Positions 30,900 to 42,187 of a stretch of DNA of 64,000 nucleotides are shown here, in pieces. Origin of the DNA: Xiphydria camelus (taxonomy: Eukaryota; Arthropoda; Insecta; Hymenoptera; Xiphydriidae); the NCBI GenBank assembly GCA_963678675.1, contig OY783201.1:19833769-19897768 (forward strand), written 5' to 3'. A model generated the notes under the pieces. The model saw only the letters and a program-made list of their open reading frames with translations, made no database searches and was not told the origin of the DNA. Positions within the stretch are counted from its first letter, which is position 1. Each line of letters opens with the position of its first letter. The position numbers and the translations under genes were made by a program.

Positions 30900-32010
30900 T
30901 ATTTCTTTAATTAATACAAACCGAAGTTTTACAGAAACTACATCTGTCATCTGAGCAAGAATGAGGAAAACCGTCAGATTATACGCAAGGCCATGAAATT
31001 TATTCAAAACCACTTGTAAACAATGTACATATTCAAAATCAAAAATTTAAATGAACCTGACGTTACTCATTGCAATGTAATCCTTTTGGATGCTCCTAAT
31101 GGAAGTGTATTATGAAGTATTTGTCGCGAGGAAAACTGCAAAGAAAGCCAGGTCATTGATAGAGAAAATTTGAAAAACAACGTTAATTTCGTTTTGAATG
31201 AAATTAGCGAAACATGAACTTCAAACATGTGATGTTAGTTTAATAATATTATCTAACAAAAACAAAACGTACTGTGATAATAGTACTAATATTGTAGACA
31301 ATAGCTTGCATGACTTTTATTTATCTTACTAAAATTCCATTAACAGAGGCTGAAATAGTGCAACTATGTATTAATATAAAAAACCAAACCTTGTGTAAAG
31401 AATGGTTTTCTGTGAGATCATTGGGAATTAGCGGCAGTTATAAAATGCATAGCATCAAAACCAGGAGGAAAAAAGAGATGTAGAAAGTTTAGTTAAATAT
31501 TTCTTGATTTCTGAAAATAATAAATTGAAAGTAAATTCTATAGAAAGCGGTAGAAGAAATGAAAAAATACTGCAAGGAAGTATGAAAGCAAGTAAAATGT
31601 ACACTTGGTACGTATTAGATTATTTGTAATGCCATTTTTTCCCTGGTTGTGCGGAAGTGTGACGCTATTGTAATAGAGAGAAATTATATCGTAGATTCTG
31701 GAAAGTAAATAACCTTTTATCGTGCCGAAGTGAACAAATATTTGACGAAAATGAAGGAAAATCCAACGTTACGTATCTTTACTTTGATAATAATATTGTT
31801 GCATTTAAATGTAATCACAGGTAGTGTACTCAGTGCCAAATGTTAATGTACAATATATAACAGGGCCAATGAAATGTAATTTCTACGTGCGGTCACCAAA
31901 AGGTAGTTTTCTGGCCATAGTTCAACAAGATAATAGTTTTTTGAAAACAATACTGCCTAAATTTAGGGGGACTTTCATTTCAATCATTATCTCCAAGCGC
32001 TTTGCTAAAT
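30900..32010 (+). pseudogene. YqaJ-type nuclease gene remnant
   Basis: The plus strand at 31347-31500 encodes IPLTEAEIVQLCINIKNQTL and CKEWFSVRSLGISGSYKMHS, matching the start of YqaJ exonuclease domains (W..R..RISAS). Near 31835-32010 it encodes ITGPMKCNFYVRSPKGSFLA then IVQQDNSFLKTILPKF, like the later YqaJ core (catalytic Asp/Glu region and QxQ segment; CQMLMY is readable in an adjoining frame). Stops and shifts interrupt it. YqaJ belongs to the PD-(D/E)xK nuclease fold and in insects is commonly found at the end of SWIM proteins encoded by transposons. It faces the transposase remnant at 32183-32500. Confidence 0.5.
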
Positions 32011-32182
32011 AAAAATGTTGAAAATATTAATTGATTATGACGCATTCGATGTCGTCGCAAATAATGAAAACGAGACTGATTACATTTGTTTATTTTACTG
32101 TAAAAACAAATGAGGTTTAAGAAAATATATTTATTTGCAAAATATATTTACTTAAATGGGATAATAGTAGAAATCGTGTTGT

Positions 32183-32500
32183 TTATATTTCAGAATCACA
32201 CTTCTCAATTTTAGGAAGCTGTAAGTTTACTAGAACGCAGCACAAAAAGACTATGCCATTACAAAATGGCAACAGGCTTGTTGGAAATTTATTCAATATA
32301 TGAAATATCCGAAGCCGCTGCATAATTCGTTTGATATGAGTGCGAACACTAGCTACGATACATTTTTGTTCTACTTCTTCGGCAGATATGCACAGCCTTC
32401 TAAAATCGGCGGCATTGCTAATAAAACTCGATTGTTTTCATCAAAAACTGTTTTGATTTGTGGATATTCCTTATCAGTAAGTACAATATCATCAGCCTGT
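32183..32500 (-). pseudogene. DDE transposase C-terminus (PIF/ISL2EU type)
   Basis: In one minus frame near 32490-32390 is LLQADDIVLTDKEYPQIKTV then NNRVLLAMPPIL, the DDE segment around a catalytic Asp. After a frame shift near 32395 the minus strand continues ADFRRLCISAEEVEQK, CIVASVRTHIKRIMQRLRIF, HILNKFPTSLLPF and CCVLVNLQLPK, ending at TAA 32183-32185. This is the classic end of DDE_4 transposases (IAS.RIHVER...IL..). It converges with the YqaJ remnant, leaving about 170 bp between the two stops. Confidence 0.75.
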
Positions 32501-32528
32501 AATAACTCCAAAAGACCAGAATTTTTCG

Positions 32529-35253
32529 TTAAGCTTTTTCAGGGCAAACATCGATACTCTTTTTGGCTAACTCTGTAAGCGTCAATTCTCCACTTTGGAA
32601 TTTTTGATGTTTGTATTTCATTCTGTATGCTTTAAGAGAGCAAGTAAACCCTATCACAACAGATTGAAATTCTTCCATTAAAGAGCAATTTTCCACAGCA
32701 CGAAGTAAGCGTGGTGCATCGAAGTCAGACTTATGCGCTGTTAATACGCAAGGTCTATCGAACTCTCTCAAAAAACTTATCAATTCTGTCAAAGCCACTT
32801 TCATTGCAACTGTATCCACTGCAATATCGTTATAACGAAGCTCACGGCCTACCATCCTCAAGCCATTTACCGCAGAAGCACCAGCTTCAATGGGGCGAGT
32901 TGGTTTCACGTACTTGCTGAATACATTACGTTCCTTTATCGCAGCGATTTGCAGAATGTCCGCTTTCTTAGAGCGACTTGACGTTTCTAAATCGAAAAAA
33001 TAAAACAATATTCGTCGTGCGGAAATTCCACGTTTCTCAAGAAGTCTTCTTCGGTGGCATAATGAGTGGGTGCATGCGAGTCACCACTCGAATCATTCGT
33101 TTCGTTTATTGATGGTACGCTGAACAAGCTCATACCAGAGGCATACGATGGATCCTCTGATTGTTCGTTTCTGTACCTCAATGCAGCACGATCGTTAGCC
33201 AACTCGATGCGTCGTCTTTTAGCCATAATAGAGTTACGATTCACCGTTTGTCGTTTTAAAATATTCTCAGTGCGTTGTGTATGAAAAACGGTATGCTCTG
33301 TATAATTCAACTTTAATTTGTCATAGATGAATAAAACATACTTTTCTCCATTATTTTTGTCTGCTACAGTAGCTGCTACCCGAAAATCCATGGAACTGCT
33401 TCGACTATAACAGACTGATTTTGGTGCGTTTCTGCTTACGGATACATTAAAGCCCTCGTTTTTCTGCGTCGAATGGGAAAATGCATATTTCAGAGAATAT
33501 TTGGACAAATCACCGAACAATTTTTTCAAACTTTTATGTAAAGTCGGACTCTGCAACCCATCTCCAATAGTACCGTGAGAATACGCTGTAGGATTCTTTA
33601 AGAAGGCACACCATTTTTCATCGCAGTTGTCGTGCAAATTGAAAGCGTGATCTGAAATATTTTTAACACTTTTCTCTACTCCCTCAACATTCCCCATATT
33701 TTGTGCTACGGCGTATTTAAAACAACGATGGAGATAATCCATTGTCGTTTTACACAATTCCCTTTCCGGATCATTGTCTTTTGGAAGGCTTGATATAAGT
33801 TTCCTCACGTTGCGGTTTATATGACCGCGATCAGATAACTTGACAACATCACGGTGAAGAGCAGTTCTTAGCTTTGCCACTGCTGAAGAATCTTCGTCTC
33901 CAATGAAAATACCCACTTCCACATTGTTTTTCTTAAAATTTGTACCTGTTGCCATTTTAACTGCTAAACTACCCTCCATAGCTTTAGCACTTCCGCTAAA
34001 TCCTTGGCGACAATCGTGTTCGGTTTTAGGGACTCCCATTCTGCATTTATCGCACAAACGATTTTCTGTCCCATAAGCTACTATGAGACCACTTTGTGAA
34101 CCATAAAAAGACGCAAAACCATTTAGACTATCATAGTTGTTCCCTGATCCACGTTTCGACCATGCTGCATCAAATGAAAGCATCAATCTCACGATTTACT
34201 GTTCATCCAAGGAAGAATTTGTGGGAATAATGAAGTCGTCTTGCAATCTGGGTGGTCTAAATAAAAAGAAACGAAAAGAAAAGAAATTTTCATGCAAAAA
34301 AACGTAAAACAGAATTTACCAAAGTTGATTACTAAAACTAATAAAACGGTTGACCTGTAAGGGAGAAATATTTGGCATTAGCAAAAGAATCTCTTTTTCT
34401 TTGTTTTTTAAATTTTCAATTAGTACCTAATATTGATTCATCTGGTATATATATCAACCTTTATAAGTAATATACGGTTTATCAATAACAGTTGAAGAAT
34501 ATAAATATAAAAAAGTAATGGTAAAGAAAAAAAAGTGTGAGAGAAAAAGCCCAAAAAATTAAAGACAATGAAAAAAAGATGAGGAACATAATGAAGTTGA
34601 ATGTAAGAGACGTTTGAAGGTTGGAAAAGGATCCCCAGTAGCAAAAGATATCTATTAATAATCCACAAGACATCCACACATCATGCTGACGGACAGTTAC
34701 TTTCGGGTTATTTACATGGTGATAGTTCATGTGATAATAGCTATCATGACAGCAACTATCGCAGAAACTATCGCCGTGCAAACGGCCCTTAAAAGACCTG
34801 TAAATAGTTATTAATGTTTGAAGTAGGGGTTTTTTTTTTCAATAAAATGGGTATTCTAGCGATTGTTGTATTTGACGAATAAAAAATGCACTTACCCGTG
34901 GCTACTTTTTTATTAAATTCGAAGTGGCAATTACTATGCTCATCAAAACATTGTTTTCCGGTTGGAACACAATTTATATCCAAGCAGCAGTGACACTCGA
35001 TGTGTAAAATGGATTTACAACCTTTTCGAACTTCTTTTTGAATGTCCTCTAATCGTAAATGGCTCAAGCAAGTACGACATTTCAAGTGTCTCGCTAAAAC
35101 TTCGATATCAACAAAACGTTCACCCCGAACAGGGAAAACGTCATTATCACTTTCAATTTTCGATTCTTCTTTTCCATTCTCTGGCGTTTTTTTTTTCGTT
35201 TTTTTTCGAGAATTTTGGATACGAATATTTCTGTTATAAGTTGCTTCACTCAC
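32529..35253 (-). pseudogene. Mutator-like transposase with adjoining DEDDh exonuclease
   Basis: Three blocks read right to left. Block 1 (35253-34896) has a Lys-rich start, VRGERFVDIEVLARHLKCRT and several Cys, and ends at donor GTAAGT. Block 2 (34192-32987, 401 codons) contains SFDAAWSKRGSGNNYDSLNG, VGIFIGDEDSSAVAKL, DRGHINRNVRKLI and STQKNEGFNVSVS, the catalytic core of Mutator-like transposases. Block 3 (33008-32529, 159 codons) is in the next frame and begins FYFFDLETSSRSKKADILQI, a DEDDh exonuclease start, with LTAHKSDFDAPRLLR as second acidic motif; it is most like the exonuclease domain of PML. A T6 run near 32995 separates blocks 2 and 3, so a one-base slip would fuse them. Block 2 opens with GTG, and its upstream frame is closed, so part of the N-terminal half is missing. 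Block 3 stops just before the expected third H..D motif. Inactive as it stands. Confidence 0.75.
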
Positions 35254-36015
35254 ACATTTGCCACGCTACCAAAATTGTTGAGCTCTTGCAAAATTGTTCA
35301 TGATTTTTTAGTTTCTATTAACTCTAGTCACGTCGTTGTTGTGAATGCAAAATTGAGGTTATAAACATGTGTCAAATCGCGAAAAATTTCTGAACAGTCG
35401 ATAAATGTTCTGTTTTATCTTCAGAACTCTTACCAACTTATAAAAATCAAATTGCTGTATTGCCACGTTTTATACATAATTTACAATTTTCTAAATAAAA
35501 CAAAGAACAAAATTTTTTTTATTAATGTCAGCCTTATTCTGGACGTGAAAATGGACTAAGAAGCGGGGAATTTTCCGATTAAAATACAAAAATAAAACAT
35601 AGAAGAAACAAAATTTAGTTATCTAAAATTGGCAAAAACCGTCGGCTTCTTTGATCTTTGCCCCCTCATACCTCACCCCGTTCAGCCCTGACGATCCTCC
35701 TTAAAGCCTTGTACGGACAGCGCGTTCCAGTGTGCGAGCCTTCGTATACACGTACAATATGTCCCGGGCAGAACCGCACAGTTACAGAGACCTTGAAATT
35801 TACCGTCGGCTGGGCTTGGTCGGCTAGGCTTTGTACCTACAAATACCGACTGGTCGCGGGTCGTCGCGACAAAGGGAAGTGTACGTGAGTATGAAGGCCG
35901 GACGGTGGCGACGCCAGCAGACCAGTGGCGAAAGTATGAAATGCCACAAAATCTTGTATAGCCGATATCGGCGTGACGTCACCGAGTATTCTATATCCAC
36001 TGCGTACTCTATGGA
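35254..36015. other. No recognised gene
   Basis: Flank of the Mutator-like remnant and left flank of the next element. Short plus and minus frames here lack motifs. AT-rich up to 35640, GC-richer after it. Confidence 0.35.
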
Positions 36016-36067
36016 AATGCGAACGGCGGCCATATTGTAGAAACAGATGTCAGATTATCAGATATAA

Positions 36068-38016
36068 TGTAACGTTGCAAATCGTGCACGTTACAATGTG
36101 ACGCAGTCCCTCACGTCGCACCGCCGGTCCCGCCATCCCCAGAGCATTATTTAGAGCGTTAAGAATTAGTTTTGTTAGAACCGACTACCGTATCTAGATC
36201 TGTTAGACTAAAATAGAGCTACAAGGACGCTGGAGCTGGAGGACAAGGGGCTGCAACGAGCGCCAGATGCCGTGCGGCAAGATGCCTACGACTTCCCTGC
36301 CAGGCGCAGGACTGGGACTTGCAGACGAGTAGCGTACCCGGCGAGGAACGTAACCTGTGTAGACAGGCACCCCGTTTCTTCGGCACGGATGGACCACTTG
36401 GGAGTTAGCGTCGCATCGAGATTCTCCGCGTGATCCCACAGGGGAATGTTCCGGAGGAATCTTCAAAGGCTAACTCCGTATCGGAATCCTCCGCGTGATC
36501 CCGCAGGGGAATGTTCCGGAGGGATTCATCAAGCAGTCATCCGTGAGGGGATAGTTCCGGAGCCACGAAGAAATCCAGCGAGCTGCGCACGCATCCGAAC
36601 CAACAAGGAAGGCGATATTGTCTTCGATTGGCGATCTACGGAGCGGGCGCGCAGCGGTAATAGCAGCGTCACGCATGCAAATCAGCGGGGGAAATCGATC
36701 ACCAATTAGATCGCGTAAAGGACTCCTAGAGTGGGGAAGGGCCTTCTCTCCGCCTAACGAGCCGAAGCGATCCCTGGACTCTTCCACTTTCGTGCGGACC
36801 AGCGGTGTGACCAGACGTCAACTGCCAAGCAGTCAACTGCGGAATTTTTCCGGTAAGCCGGTTCCTTATTAGCGACACGTGGCCGTGAATAGTAATTCTT
36901 TTCGTCCCTTTTCGTATCGTATTGCCCTTGAAAGGCCTACCGTTTATCGTGTATCGCGTGGAAGTGTAGCGGACCCGTGTGTGTGTTAGTATCATAGTAT
37001 CTTTATCTTTTTGTTTCGCGTATTAGTCGTCGATCGTGTGTGATCGCGTAGTGATATCGTTTAAGCTATCGTATCTGGGGATGCTTGGGAAATTCGGTAG
37101 TATCCGGCAACCGAATTTCCTGAGACGAATTGAGCTCGCTACCAATTTAGTAGAATATGTAACGCCGGTAGTGCGGTTACCGGTATAGGGGAATATCTAG
37201 TGCCGATAGTACGGTGATATCTTTGTGAGGCATTCCGTGTGCTTGACTCTCGACTCTCGACTCTTTACTCTCTGCTGTCTAGTATCGATTCGCGATTACC
37301 GTTAGTTCTAGTGATTCTCTTTGTTCCGAGCGCGTTGTCTTCGGTTATTATCTTCGCGGTCGAACCTCGCGACCGGTGCGATTTGAATTCGGTTATTATC
37401 TGCTGTCTTCGGACGTATCTCCGCGACCGGTGCGAATTCGGTTATTATCTGCTGTCTTCGGACGTATCTCCGCGACCGGTGCGAATTCGGTTAATATCTC
37501 CTGTCTTCGGGCGTATCTCCGCGACCGGTGCGAATTCGGTTACTATCTGCTGTCTTCGGGCGTATTTCCGCGTCCGGAATTGAACTCGGTTACTATCTGC
37601 TGTCTTCGTGCGTATTTCCATGTATTACCTTCGGCGTTAGTTTCGCGCGTATCTCCGGTATTATCTTCGCGTGCCGTCTTCGTGTGATTACCGGATATCT
37701 GTGCTATCCGACCATATTATATCGCATAAGTTATTCTCTCAATAAATCCTAAGTGTTATTTCTTTGATTAGAAGCCGCCTCAAATTAATTTCTTTGCCTC
37801 GCGACCCCGCCCCTCTCCTTCGTCGATACGGGGCTGAGCTAGCGGAGTTCCGTTTCCGGTTCACGTGATCTGACTGTAGCCTATCGCGAATATCTTTGGT
37901 GTCTCGGGACACCTGGCGCCCAACATATCTTTATCTGCTGTCTTACCCGAGCTGGGCCAGTCAGAGAGCGTGCCGAAGTGTGCGACTACCCAGTAGCGCC
38001 GGGTAGCGTCGTTACA
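36068..38016 (+). mobile_element. Solo-LTR-like insertion, 1.95 kb
   Basis: The insert begins TGTAACG, ends CGTTACA and is flanked by ATAA on both sides (36064-36067 and 38017-38020). TG...CA ends with a 4-bp duplication fit an LTR of the gypsy type. It is GC-rich relative to its flanks, has an AATAAA near 37742 and a 49-bp tandem repeat. No gag or pol frame is present. A TGGCGCCCAAC motif at 37913 resembles a primer-binding site, but lies inside the interval, so its meaning is unclear. Confidence 0.55.
37355..37640 (+). repeat. 49-bp tandem repeat, about five copies
   Basis: TGTCTTCGG recurs at 37404, 37453, 37502, 37551 and (as TGTCTTCGT) 37601, each followed by CGTATCTCCGCGACCGGTGC or a variant and a GAATTCGGTTAT segment. 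The last copy has diverged. The frames translated across it are a product of the repeat. Confidence 0.85.
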
Positions 38017-38094
38017 ATAAATATAGAGCTCCGTAAAGACATTTTCGTTGTTTTTTATAATTAAACGTTTCAAGTAGGCGGTGATCTTATTAAG

Positions 38095-38172
38095 ATGGTA
38101 ATTTGTGCCATTGTTGGTTGCTCGGCAACATACGGAAAGGATGGTAACACCGTTAATTTAGGTATATGGTTT
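38095..38172 (+). pseudogene. THAP domain start
   Basis: AAGATGG at 38092-38098 opens MVICAIVGCSATYGKDGNTV and NLGIWF, the C-x4-C start of a THAP finger. It breaks off where the minus-strand SWIM remnant begins, so the rest of the transposase is deleted. Confidence 0.55.
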
Positions 38173-39219
38173 ACCGTCTGTGATTGAAAACCAGTGTAAC
38201 AAAACCATGGATCTCTACGAGGAGGCGGGCATCTGCTTCTGTTTGAGTTGTACACATATTTTTGAAAAGTTCTTCGCACACTTTCAACAGTTCTGGGATA
38301 CTCAAATTCTCTTTATTCTTGTCGGAGAACTGAAGAACTCTAGGGAGTCTCCGTGTCTGTTGTGTCGAAAGATGGATTTCTTGTGTAGGGAGATGTTCTG
38401 CGGTCTTATTGAGAGTTCCAGTAGTGATAAACCGGTCTTGGAAATCGCTTGATACTAAAAACACCCCACACACCGGATCTATAACTTGTACTTTTCCAAG
38501 TAAATCATTAATTTCATTTACATTTGGCATATACTTGGCATAAAATTCCAATTGTTCGTTGTCTGAGGTTTGGACGTCCACTTCTGATCCTCGCAGAATT
38601 TCAAATTGTTTATCCGCTGATTTAAAGTTCGAATTGCGGATTTCACAGGCTTCCACATTTTTAAGAGATGGAGGCAGCCATGAATACTCCTTTGATGTGC
38701 ATATAGTGCTTCTCTTCTTTTCGACAGCAATTTCCAAAGCAAAAAGAACAGCAGCAACGTGAGAGCACGACGATCCATTTCCAGTTATACAATTGCAGTG
38801 TGCTGTTATCACCTCCCCTGAATCCATGAGAAGAACCCACGTACGAAGAGGCAGTTCATTAGCTCTCTGAGAATGTCTTACATGAAATGTGACTTAGACC
38901 ATTCTGGCTTTCAACGGCTCATATGATCCAAGTGACCTGATGGAACAAAATTATGCGCACTCATAGCTTTAAAGCTTTTAAGTTGCTTTAATGAATATAA
39001 TTCCGTTGATAATACCAGGTATTGAAACAAGTCCTACCGTGTAACATTCGGTACAAGATCGTAACGTTTATCGGTATTTTTTAAACAAACTTCGTAAGGA
39101 TTAACACCACCGCATAGAGCTACTGTAGTCTTATACCTATCCGCAGCAACACTAAATAATAGTCTCGAATAATTCGCTAAAAACACAGCCATTGCATAGG
39201 TACAAATGTTTATATTCAA
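38171..39219 (-). pseudogene. SWIM zinc-finger protein of a transposon (YqaJ part lost)
   Basis: Right to left: ALCGGVNPYEVCLKNTDKRY, a TAG after NVTR (39034-39036), DLFQYLVLSTELYSLKQLKS, FKAMSAHNFVPSG, then after a degraded stretch HSQRANELPLRTWVLLMDSG and EVITAHCNCITGNGSSCSHV. The CxC...CxH of the SWIM finger is intact (HCNC to CSHV). The following 170 residues end in TTQTEADARLLVE, where the YqaJ nuclease would start, and then the frame is lost. One nonsense codon and at least one shift make it a pseudogene. Confidence 0.65.
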
Positions 39220-39547
39220 ATTCTATTTCTACAATATGGCCGCCGCTCGCATCAGTTCGCCTACGGGTCGCTAGGAGGCTCTCTCACCGATATCACCTAT
39301 TGACTATTGACTATTGAACGCAAAGGCGTTCCAATTCCTATATACATACTCTCGGTCGGAGGGTCGGTCGGACGGTCGGACGGTTTTATTAATTCGATAA
39401 TCTCGACCGAGATTATTGATTTCAGGTATAAGCGTTGGCCATCCAAAAATTATTTTTAGAATGGTAGTAAATAGTACGTATTGCGCATGACATTTGGTCG
39501 TTTTGACAGCTGTTCCGGCGCGATAAATGAAATTCGGAGTTGTTTAT

Positions 39548-39741
39548 TCTCAGTGTAACCTAACTTTTTGTTTGACATCTTTATTCTTTCACGACATAAT
39601 CACAACCTGATCGTTGTGGTAAATTGTTATTAATTTTGAAATAGAGTTGATTGATGTACCAGTTTTTGAATTATTATCTGATGATGACATTGACGTATTA
39701 CCAAGAATCAGAAATCCGAAGAAAATACGTGCGTAGTAAAT
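39548..39741 (+). pseudogene. PIF/Harbinger-like first exon, plus-strand copy
   Basis: Encodes ELIDVPVFELLSDDDIDVLP and RIRNPKKIRA. A near-identical copy is on the minus strand at 44850-45060, where it starts with ATG; here the start is ATA. The flanking non-coding sequence (CTCAGTGTAACCTAACTTTTT) also matches, so both derive from the same 5' end. Confidence 0.6.
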
Positions 39742-39903
39742 AAAAGATATCTAGGTATAACAATATATTTATATTTTCGTAACAATAACGTTTATTTTCG
39801 AGTCGTCGATAAAAGTATCAGGTACAAAACACGTCCAAACATTCGATATCTCACCAACAAGAATGTGTTCAGTCTCAAAAAAATACTATGAGGGTCGTCA
39901 ATA

Positions 39904-40840
39904 ACACAGGTTTACAAAAAAAAAGTCCGGACTATTTGACCGGACCATGGTATTCCGAGGTATTTTTGCGTCCTGAATCCGATCCCGAGGTCATCTGAGC
40001 CCCATCACGTCAGAAAAATGAGATTTGCAACGAGGAGGTTGCCACTGCAGACGCACAAATTTTTGACTCATGTTCTGCATGCTGTTTCATAGGGCCGATT
40101 GTACACGAACAATCAGCTTTACAGAAGGGTCTTTATTGTTCGGATACAAACAATGTTCCCAAGAAGTCTCCTAACATGGTACGAAATTTCAGACGAATGG
40201 GTTGAGCAGTTCTCGAGATATGGAAGTTTTCCGTCAAGTTTCTGCGTCTTGGCAGGGAGCTTAAACTCGTGAGTTGGTAAGATTCCTTCGTCAACTTACA
40301 GCAAATTTGTGCCGTCCAATTGTGTTGGTTGTAATGTCTTTGAAAAGGGCAAGAGCCCGTGAAATAAATAAATAAGGAAATGGGACTGCCCTGAGCAGCA
40401 CCCAGAGCATGACTCCAAGGTTCTAAGGCCATTAGGGTCAGTGCTGGGTCCACTGTCAATATGTCACAGTGAACGGATCGCCGGAATTGGATGCCTTGAC
40501 AGGGAGATCGTAATCCGCGAGATACAACGATCACATGGCAACATTTTATCCACTGGGGTGGTTCTGTGATAGTTCCGGTCGAGATTTACGACTCCATTCC
40601 AATGTTTGGAAGGTATTCAAGACATAATCAGCTACCCTCCAATTCAACTGGTCGCTTGAGAAATTGTCCCGGGTCCAGTTCCAAAAAATGGTCATTTTAA
40701 CCTCTAAATGACCTTGAAATCTCGTTTTTCTGACGTGATGGGGCTCAGATGACCTCGGGATCGGATTCAGGACGCAAAAATACCTCGGAATACCATGGTC
40801 CGGTCAAATAGTCCGGACTTTTTTTTTTGTAAACCTGTGT
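39904..40840. mobile_element. 937-bp foldback element, relative of 21857
   Basis: Ends ACACAGGTTTACAAAAAAAA and its inverse are flanked by AATA on both sides. Arms of about 130 bp share CCGGTC, CATGGTATTCCGAGGTAT and CATCACGTCAGAAAAA. The terminal pattern CAGG + A-rich run + AGTCC/AGTTCC is shared with the element at 21857, so they are one family. Confidence 0.75.
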
Positions 40841-40899
40841 AATAGTAATTACAACGTAAAATTGCACCATTTGATCAAAATCTCGTATCGGACAAAATA

Positions 40900-42187
40900 T
40901 TAGGTTGTCCCATAAGTTCCTTCCTTTTTTTTTGATGCGAAATGAATACACGATATTTGTTGTTTAAGGTTGATTTATTGTGTTATATATGAACCGTTCT
41001 GCTCTATTACCTTCTTCCATCTCTCAGGAAGCCTCATTATGCCCTTTTTCCAAAATTGTTAAGGCTTACTTGCAAAATATTCATCAAGATGCGTTTTTAT
41101 TTCATTTACGGATTTGAAACATTTACCACGGAGAGAATTTTTTAACGAGAAAAACAAGGAATAATCGGATGGAGCAAGGTCTGGGGAGTACGGAGGATGG
41201 GGTAGAACGTCCCAATCAAACTGCAATAGTTTTTGTCTTACGGCCAATGCAACATGCGGTCTTGCGTTGTCGTGATGAAAAATGACGCCTGGTCGATTCA
41301 CCAATTCTGGCCGTTTTTCTGCTATGGCGGCTTACAACTGATCGAGTTGATTGCAATACTTGTCAGAATTGATCGTTTCACCTTGAGGAAGGAGCTCATA
41401 GTAAACTACACCTTTCCAGTCCGACCAAATGCACAAAAGAACTTTCTTCGGATGAAGTCCAGGCTTCGCAACAGTTGAAGGTGTATTTGCCTTAGACCAA
41501 GTGCGTTTTCGATACAAATTTTCATATAAAATCCAAGTCTCGTCTCCAGTGACAAGACTCTTTAAGAAAGGATTTCTTTCATGTCGCTGAAGAAGCAAAT
41601 CGCACGTAGAGATGCATTCCATAAGGTTGCTTTCCGTCAATAGGTGTGGAACCCAAACTTCAGACTTATTCACATATCCCATCTTGATTAAATGCTTATG
41701 TACCGTTGTCCTGGGAATGTTGGTGGCATCCACTATCTCGCGCACACTATATCGCGGATTCTCAGCGAGCATACTCTTGATAAGGTCCGTATCCGTTGTT
41801 GCTGGGCGGCCGCTGCGGTCTTCATCTTTCAAGTCGAAATTGCCAGCTCTAAATTTTTGAAACCAACTACGGACGGTTTTACTAGTCGTACTACCATCCC
41901 CGTAAACGGTGCAAATCTCGTCTGCAGTGCCCTTTACACTATTGTCTTTTTTAAAGCAATGAAGCATAACATGCCGCAAATGCTTTTTTTGACTATCCAT
42001 ATTGAATGGTGTAGAACAAAATCTTAAAGGGACTTTGTCACTAACGAATCGTACGGTAAAAGAGCTCTGGAGCGACTGAAATCGATCCCATAAACAGCTT
42101 AAAGATAAGCCCGCGTGTTTATATAAACATAGCCGCGGCCGGAGTCATTCATAGCGTGGCGCGGAAAGAACTTATGGGACACCCTAA
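40900..42187 (-). mobile_element. Full-length mariner element
   Basis: Terminal repeats TTAGGTTGTCCCATAAGTTC and its inverse (AACTTATGGGACACCCTAA) bound 1288 bp and are flanked by TA on both sides (40898-40899 and 42188-42189). The interior is a transposase gene with two in-frame stops. Confidence 0.93.
40975..42000 (-). pseudogene. Mariner transposase, 341 codons with two nonsense codons
   Basis: The frame runs from ATG 42000 to TAA 40975-40977 with no shift. The N-terminal HTH region begins MDSQKKHLRHVMLHCFKKDN and continues to SVREIVDATNIPRTTVHKHL; WVPHLLTE is the family signature. Catalytic segments are GDETWILYEN, HHDNARPHVA and SPDLAPSDYSLF, the D,D34D pattern. In-frame TAA codons occur after LDQL (near 41335) and after FASKP (near 41057). 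Everything else is intact, so the copy became inactive recently. It could still be mobilised in trans because both ends are complete. Confidence 0.93.

Larger units (their letters stand above)
36016..39252. mobile_element. Two-gene THAP/SWIM element interrupted by an LTR
   Basis: The left motif CGGCGGCCATATTGTAGAAA (36023-36042) recurs inverted at 39225-39245, with similar flanks (GATGCGAGC versus AATGCGAAC). From the left end a THAP start is encoded on plus (38095); from the right end a SWIM protein is encoded on minus (39219 to 38171). The 36068-38016 insertion with a 4-bp duplication splits the left end. The same convergent pairing of a THAP/DDE gene with a YqaJ gene occurs at 30900-32500. 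From memory, this pairing is typical of ISL2EU-group elements. Confidence 0.55.

Noticed and set aside
36016..36045. CGGCGGCCATATTGTAG as a YY1 binding site acting as promoter
   Set aside because: The motif resembles a YY1 core, but the inverted copy at 39225 and position next to transposon genes make a transposon terminal region the simpler explanation.
37239..37752. Open frames across 37239-37752 with repeated CCLRAY or LLSS segments
   Set aside because: The 49-bp tandem repeat is not a multiple of three, so the same peptide is cycled through all frames; no evidence for coding.
37913..37923. TGGCGCCCAAC as a retroviral-type primer-binding site
   Set aside because: It lies inside the interval defined by the ATAA duplication, not just outside the LTR end, and no gag or pol follows. 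Kept only as a remark.
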